Assembly: GCA_025922795.1 (NCBI GenBank)
Contig: JAICHC010000268.1
Span: 1-5,158 of the forward strand
Source of the DNA: Candidatus Binatia bacterium
GTDB taxonomy: Bacteria > Desulfobacterota_B > Binatia > UBA9968
Direction: 5' to 3'
Length of the DNA: 5,158 nt
The position numbers and the translations under genes were made by a program. Under the pieces are notes generated by a model. The model was not told the origin of the DNA, searched no databases, and worked only from the letters and a program-made list of their open reading frames with translations. Position 1 is the first letter of the stretch. Each line of letters starts with the position of its first letter. This document shows positions 5,105 to 5,158 of this stretch, piece after piece.

Positions 5105-5158
5105 TTAACGGGACGTTCGCGTCGCACTCCATTTCGTGCCGCCGGCATCGCCTTCCAT
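5105..5158 (-). CDS. Probable 3' end of a truncated minus-strand gene
   Basis: The minus-strand terminator at 5031-5072 requires a gene ending just to its right. The frame entering at the window edge and ending with TAA (5107-5105), 32 bases before the stem, is the best candidate; its last residues are GTKWSATRTSR. The other two minus frames are also open to the edge and stop at 5089-5091 and 5082-5084, so the frame is not certain. Too little is present to name a family. Confidence 0.35.
   Translation of the reverse strand: MEGDAGGTKWSATRTSR

Noticed and set aside
1..5158. CRISPR arrays, insertion sequences, tRNA or rRNA genes
   Set aside because: No regularly spaced repeats, transposase-like frame, paired terminal inverted repeats with target duplication, or cloverleaf-like sequence was seen.

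Overview
The window reads as a chromosomal fragment from a Gram-negative, fairly GC-rich bacterium. The Gram-negative call rests on a complete outer-membrane efflux lipoprotein (OMF family), which needs an outer membrane. The ACMSD-like amidohydrolases and the small VOC protein resemble enzymes common in uncultured soil and sediment lineages such as deltaproteobacterial, Tectomicrobia- or Rokubacteria-like groups. That placement is an impression from protein style, not a demonstrated assignment.

Layout, left to right. Positions 1-266 hold no supportable gene, only small repeats and a candidate promoter. A plus-strand OMF/NodT-type outer-membrane channel lipoprotein occupies 267-1718. A 300-base gap (1719-2018) contains no convincing gene but does contain an imperfect duplication of the ribosome-binding leader of the next gene. 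A plus-strand amidohydrolase-2 family enzyme (A, 2019-3152) follows, and 40 bases later a small VOC-fold metalloenzyme (3193-3585) in the same direction; these two look like an operon. A 218-base convergent intergenic region (3586-3803) contains a 7-bp-stem hairpin. A second, distantly related amidohydrolase-2 protein (B) lies on the minus strand at 3804-4961, with a strong Shine-Dalgarno sequence embedded in overlapping inverted repeats. To the right of B a textbook minus-strand intrinsic terminator (5031-5072) indicates that another minus-strand transcription unit ends there; its last codons are probably 5105-5158.

Functionally, the centre and right look catabolic. Two enzymes of the family that includes ACMS decarboxylase, gamma-resorcylate decarboxylase and 5-carboxyvanillate decarboxylase flank a VOC protein, a fold used by extradiol dioxygenases, glyoxalases, epimerases and FosA/FosX enzymes. 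Breakdown or modification of an aromatic or other xenobiotic compound is a reasonable hypothesis, but no substrate can be read from the sequence. The efflux channel is separated by 300 bases and need not belong to the same pathway; no membrane-fusion protein or inner-membrane pump is visible. I did not find a clearly new multi-gene system. The most notable points are the active-site difference between the two amidohydrolases, the SD-masking architecture in front of B, the duplicated leader in front of A, and a collinear pair of short matches between the 5' region and the 3' end of gene A.
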